This document shows, piece after piece, positions 60,492-64,000 of a stretch of DNA of 64,000 nucleotides. The notes beneath the pieces were generated by a model. That model had not been told where the DNA came from. It did no database searches and saw only the letters and a list, made by a program, of their open reading frames with translations. Source of the stretch: Burkholderia sp. SRS-W-2-2016 (lineage in GTDB: Bacteria; Pseudomonadota; Gammaproteobacteria; Burkholderiales; Burkholderiaceae); assembly GCF_001931485.1 (NCBI RefSeq), contig NZ_MSDV01000058.1, positions 20,283 through 84,282 of the forward strand, read 5' to 3'. Made by a program: the position numbers and the translations under genes. The stretch's first letter is position 1. Every line of letters starts with the position of its first letter.

Positions 60492-61366
60492 GCGGCCGCC
60501 CGCACGCCGCGGCGCGCGTGGCGCGTGGCCGGCAACCCGGCGTTGGCGGCATCGACCGCGGCGACGAGGCCGTCGATGCGCGCGAGCTGGTCGCGATTGT
60601 CGTGATCCCACGGATGAAAGCCGGGCCGGAAAAAGCTCAGCCATTCGCCGGCGATGCTCGGCAACACGCCGCGGCGCGGTCCCCACACGTAGCGGGTCAG
60701 CCGCCACAGGCCGCGCAGATGGCCGCCGCGTTTGCGATCGGCGACGATCAGGCGCACGTTGTAGTCGAACACGATCAGCCAGAAAATCAGCGTGGTGGTG
60801 AGCATCGTGCCGGTGCGCAGCAGATAGCGGCGCAGGCCCGGCTTGAGCACCGCATTCCACACGTCGTACGAAACGGACTTGTGCTCGGTTTCTTCCAGCG
60901 CGTGCCAGGTCCACATCTGCGTATAGCCTTCGACGGAACCGGCGATGCGGCTCGAGTCTTCGAGCAGGATCGCCGCCAGCATCGCGGTGTAATGTTCGAG
61001 GCAGACCGTGATCGCCAATTGATAGGAGTGCGGCAGATATTTGCGGAACTGGTTCAGAAACCACAGCAGCCGGTTATCGAGCTTGTGAGCGGGCAGTCCG
61101 GCCTGTTGCAGCAGATCGTTGTACTCGATGTGCTCGCGCGTATGCATCGCTTCCTGACCGATAAAGCCGAGCACCTGCTTCTTCAGTTCCGGGTCGTCGA
61201 TCTGGTCGCGATAGTTGCGCACCGAATCCATGAAGAAGCGCTCGCCGGCTGGAAACAGCAGCGACAGCGCGTTGTAAAAGTGCGTGACGTGCGAGCCTTG
61301 CGCGTGCCAGTCGCATGCGCGCTCCGCGGGCAGGTTGAAACGTAGGTCGCGGCGAACTGGCATCAT
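60488..61366 (-). CDS. Predicted metal-dependent hydrolase (PF10118-like, ferritin-like)
   Basis: A 292-residue, mostly helical protein. Carboxylate/histidine pairs EAMHTREHIEYN, LEHYTAMLAA and HALEETEHKSVSYDVW resemble a di-metal ferritin-like site. The family is annotated as a metal-dependent hydrolase but is little studied; it often accompanies SDRs and flavin monooxygenases. GGGAG lies before ATG 61366. It is followed at once by the epoxide-hydrolase-like gene. Confidence 0.85.
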   Translation of the reverse strand: MMPVRRDLRFNLPAERACDWHAQGSHVTHFYNALSLLFPAGERFFMDSVRNYRDQIDDPELKKQVLGFIGQEAMHTREHIEYNDLLQQAGLPAHKLDNRLLWFLNQFRKYLPHSYQLAITVCLEHYTAMLAAILLEDSSRIAGSVEGYTQMWTWHALEETEHKSVSYDVWNAVLKPGLRRYLLRTGTMLTTTLIFWLIVFDYNVRLIVADRKRGGHLRGLWRLTRYVWGPRRGVLPSIAGEWLSFFRPGFHPWDHDNRDQLARIDGLVAAVDAANAGLPATRHARRGVRAAA

Positions 61367-61443
61367 GGCCTTTCTCCCTGTGATTTATTACGTACTGCAA
61401 AGCTGAATGGCGCCGCGCGGATGCGGGCGAGGGCGCACGTGCT

Positions 61444-62352
61444 TCAGGCGCGCGTGCCGTCGAGCTGCGCGGCGCGGCGTGCGCGTTTGGCCGCGCTGCG
61501 CTTGAGCCGGCGCGTCTGCATCACGACCAGCGCCTGATACGCGGCGGGAAGTGTGCGGGCGAGCCAGTCGGCCGCGCGTGCGTCGCGGCCGATCAGCACG
61601 CGCCGTTTGTTCTTGCGCACGCCGTCGAGGATCACGCGCGCGGCGTCGTCGGCCGTGGTGATAAAGAACTTCTCGAAGTCGTCGCGGCCCTGCTGCTCGT
61701 TCTCGACCATGAAGCCGACCATGTTCGGCGCGATCCGGCTGGCCTGCGCGATATTGGTGCGGATGCCGCCCGGGTGCACGCAGGTCGCGGAGACGCCGCA
61801 CCTGAGCAGATCGAGTTCCTGGCGCAACGCTTCGGTAAAGCCGCGCACCGCGAACTTGGTCGCGTTGTAGCCGCTCATGCCTGGCTGTGCGAACAGTCCG
61901 AATACGCTCGACGTATTGACGATATGACCCGCGCCGGACGCCTTCAGATACGGCAGAAACGCCTTCGTGCCATGCACGACGCCCCAGAAGTTGATGCCGA
62001 CGATCCACTCCAGATCCGTGTACTCCATCCCTTCGATCGTGCTCGACAGCGCGACGCCCGCGTTGTTGAACACGAGGTTCACGCCCTTGTGTTCGAGCGC
62101 GGTGGCGGCGGCCCAGTCGAACATCGCGGCGCGATCGGCGACGTCGAGCACGCGCGTGGTAATGCGCAGCGGCGCGCCGAGCCGTTGCGGCGCGGCGGCC
62201 CGCGCGAGCTGCCCGGTCTCGGCGAGGCTTGCCGGATTGCGGTCGGCGAGCGCGAGATGGCAGCCTTCGCCGGCCAACTGGATCGCCAGCGAGCGGCCCA
62301 TGCCCGAACCCGCGCCGGTGATCGCGGCCACCTTGTCGGTGAAGTTCTTCAT
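61444..62352 (-). CDS. Short-chain dehydrogenase/reductase
   Basis: A 302-residue SDR with cofactor motif TGAGSGMGRSLA, NNAGVALS, and catalytic Ser, Tyr and Lys in IVNTSSVFGL and SGYNATKFA. A basic C-terminal tail (TRRLKRSAAKRARR) suggests membrane or nucleic-acid contact and is common in this subgroup. It lies between the monooxygenase and metal-dependent hydrolase genes on the same strand, suggesting sequential oxidation of an alcohol or ketone. Confidence 0.9.
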   Translation of the reverse strand: MKNFTDKVAAITGAGSGMGRSLAIQLAGEGCHLALADRNPASLAETGQLARAAAPQRLGAPLRITTRVLDVADRAAMFDWAAATALEHKGVNLVFNNAGVALSSTIEGMEYTDLEWIVGINFWGVVHGTKAFLPYLKASGAGHIVNTSSVFGLFAQPGMSGYNATKFAVRGFTEALRQELDLLRCGVSATCVHPGGIRTNIAQASRIAPNMVGFMVENEQQGRDDFEKFFITTADDAARVILDGVRKNKRRVLIGRDARAADWLARTLPAAYQALVVMQTRRLKRSAAKRARRAAQLDGTRA

Positions 62353-62391
62353 TTTTTTCTCCCTGATGGATGCGCTGTCGTTTTTATCGGT

Positions 62392-63999
62392 TCAGGTCGC
62401 TTCGGCCGACGTGACCGCGGCGTTGCCTGGGCCTTGCCGGGTCGCGCCATGTTCGGCAGGGTGGCCCTGCGCGGCGGGCGCGGTAGATGCGGCGGGGGCA
62501 TACGCGAAGTAATCGTCGAGGCGGAAGCTGCTGGTGGCTCGGCGAAACTTGTACGCGAAGCCGGGCCACAGCGTGGTGTTCTTGCCGGTCTTCGGATCGA
62601 GGTACCAGCTGTTGCAGCCGCCGGTCGACCAGATCGCGCGCCCGAGCTTCTGCTGGATCCGCTCGTTGTACTGGCGCTCGACCTGCGGACGCACTTCGAT
62701 CGCGGCCGTGCGCTCGGTTTTCATCGTTTGCAGCGCCTGCAGGATGTATTCGACCTGCGACTCGATCATAAACACCATCGAGTTATGACCGAGACCGGTG
62801 TTCGGGCCGACGATCATGAAAAAGTTCGGATAGCCAGGCAAGGTCGTGCCGAGGTACGCATGTGCGCCGTCACGCCATGTGTCGACGATATCGACGCCGC
62901 CGCGTCCACGCACGACGCCGGGCGGAAACGGATCGGCGACCTGGAAGCCGGTGCCGAAGATCAGACAGTCGGCCGGGTGGCGCACGCCGTCGGTCGTGAC
63001 GACCGCGTCGGCTTCGATTCGCGCGATGCCGGTCGTGTTGACCGACACGTTCGGCTGCGCGAGCGCCGGGAAATAGTCGTTCGAGATCAGGATGCGCTTG
63101 CAGCCCATCGTGTAGTTCGGCGTGAGCGTCGCGCGCAGTTGCGGGTCGGGCACCTGGCGGCGCAGATGGCGCTCGGCGACTTTCTGCGCGGTTTTCATCA
63201 GCGACGGATGCACCGCGAAGCCGACCGCGCGCGATTCGAGCATGCAGTACAGCGCCGAACGCATGATCTTCTGCGTGAACGGCAGCCGTTTGAACAGCCA
63301 TTGTTCGAGCGGCTTCACCGGCCGGTCGGCCTTCGGCATGATCCACGGCGGGGTGCGCTGGAACAGTTCGAGGTGCGCGACGCGCGGCTGGATTTGCGGC
63401 ACGAACTGGATCGCGCTCGCGCCGGTGCCGATCACCGCGACGCGTTTGTCGTCGAGCGGGTAGCTGTGATCCCAGTGCTGCGAATGGAACGCTTTGCCCG
63501 CGAAGTTTTCGAGGCCGGGAATCTCGGGCAACGCCGCGCGCGACAGTCCGCCCATTCCCGAAACCAGCACGCGTGCCGACCATTGCTGGCCGTTCGCGAA
63601 GCGCAGTTGCCAGCGGTGACTGGTTTCGTCGTAAAGCGCGTTCGCGAGTTCATGACCGAAGCGCAGATGCGGCTCGATGCCGAAGCGTTGCGTGCAGTCT
63701 TCGAGGTACGCGCGAATTTCCGGCTGGCGCGCGAACATGCGGCTCCAGCGCGGATTCGGCGCGAACGAAAACGAATAGACGTGCGATTGGACATCGCACG
63801 CGCAGCCGGGGTAGTGGTTGTCGCGCCAGGTGCCGCCGACCGAATCGGCCTTCTCGGCGATCACGAAATCGGTGAGGCCGGCCTGCCGCAGGCGGATCGC
63901 CATGCCGAGGCCCGCGAAGCCGGAGCCGATGATCGCGACGTCGGTCTCGACCCCGGCAGGCTGGGAGGGCTCGCCCGGCGGGGGCGGGGCGGCGTCGTG
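62392..63999 (-). CDS. Flavin-containing monooxygenase, Baeyer-Villiger type (N-terminus cut)
   Basis: The open frame runs to the right edge, so the start is missing; at least 535 residues are seen. FAD motif IIGSGFAGLG, VGGTWRDNHYPGCACDVQSH, the Baeyer-Villiger fingerprint-like FAGKAFHSQHWDHS, NADPH motif VIGTGASAIQF, and FGTGFQVADPF are visible. The ATG at 63903 is internal: the FAD motif lies upstream of it. The product probably inserts oxygen into ketones. The following SDR, hydrolase and epoxide-hydrolase-like genes fit a ketone or lipid oxidation cluster. Confidence 0.92.
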   Translation of the reverse strand, partial: HDAAPPPPGEPSQPAGVETDVAIIGSGFAGLGMAIRLRQAGLTDFVIAEKADSVGGTWRDNHYPGCACDVQSHVYSFSFAPNPRWSRMFARQPEIRAYLEDCTQRFGIEPHLRFGHELANALYDETSHRWQLRFANGQQWSARVLVSGMGGLSRAALPEIPGLENFAGKAFHSQHWDHSYPLDDKRVAVIGTGASAIQFVPQIQPRVAHLELFQRTPPWIMPKADRPVKPLEQWLFKRLPFTQKIMRSALYCMLESRAVGFAVHPSLMKTAQKVAERHLRRQVPDPQLRATLTPNYTMGCKRILISNDYFPALAQPNVSVNTTGIARIEADAVVTTDGVRHPADCLIFGTGFQVADPFPPGVVRGRGGVDIVDTWRDGAHAYLGTTLPGYPNFFMIVGPNTGLGHNSMVFMIESQVEYILQALQTMKTERTAAIEVRPQVERQYNERIQQKLGRAIWSTGGCNSWYLDPKTGKNTTLWPGFAYKFRRATSSFRLDDYFAYAPAASTAPAAQGHPAEHGATRQGPGNAAVTSAEAT

Positions 64000-64000
64000 G

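Noticed and set aside
62392..63903. Complete monooxygenase starting at ATG 63903
   Set aside because: The FAD motif GSGFAGLG lies just upstream of that ATG in the same frame, so the real start is beyond the window edge.

Overview
The window looks like a chromosomal segment of a Burkholderia-type betaproteobacterium (Burkholderia or Paraburkholderia). G+C is high almost throughout. Gene content fits: a malonate decarboxylase operon, OprB and Gram-negative porins, a CioAB-like bd oxidase, TRAP and ABC uptake systems, many GntR and LysR regulators, and an oxidative uronate/aldarate pathway. No rRNA, tRNA, CRISPR array or complete insertion sequence was seen. Both ends cut a gene: an MltF-like protein on the left and a flavin monooxygenase on the right.

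Layout. 1-1249: truncated MltF-like gene and a gene-poor stretch. 1250-8385 (minus): an FCD-type GntR regulator followed by mdcABCDEGH, tightly overlapped, with a divergent MFS transporter at 8601. 9933-17257: DMT exporter/LysR pair, OprB porin with a Fur-like box upstream, a secreted Gly/Ser/Gln-rich orphan, arylamine N-acetyltransferase, a membrane methyltransferase behind a 12-bp minisatellite, and a HutC-like regulator. 17285-24040: a second HutC-like regulator and a polar amino-acid ABC transporter (minus), divergent from a 2-oxoglutarate/Fe(II) oxygenase and an FAD-linked 2-hydroxyacid dehydrogenase (plus). Two GTATATAC boxes lie in the shared promoter region, so this looks like one catabolic module of unknown substrate. 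24141-32429: orphan ModA-like binding protein, a large GMC oxidoreductase/alpha-beta hydrolase fusion, a possible sigma-like protein, and a hybrid histidine kinase facing a NarL-type regulator tail to tail. 32633-36686: cydAB with a tiny membrane subunit and an FNR/ANR-type box, then a chloroperoxidase-like hydrolase.

37175-57449 is a large hexuronate/galactarate locus: two uronate dehydrogenases, an SMP-30 lactonase, galactarate dehydratase GarD, both downstream branches (KdgD plus ketoglutarate semialdehyde dehydrogenase, and GarL plus GarR), two MFS transporters, a TRAP transporter, a porin and a GntR/FCD regulator. At least eight copies of a short motif related to TCGTCGTACAA occur in the promoter gaps of these genes, including the regulator's own, which defines a likely local regulon. 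It is interrupted at 39442-41054 by an AT-richer island: a free-standing toxin with a C-terminal CdiA-CT RNase A-like domain and two paralogous CdiI-like immunity genes.

57675-64000: small tautomerase, class II aldolase, a glycolipid-binding-domain protein, and a minus-strand cluster of flavin monooxygenase (Baeyer-Villiger type), SDR, ferritin-like metal-dependent hydrolase and epoxide-hydrolase-like protein, suggestive of lipid or ketone oxidation.
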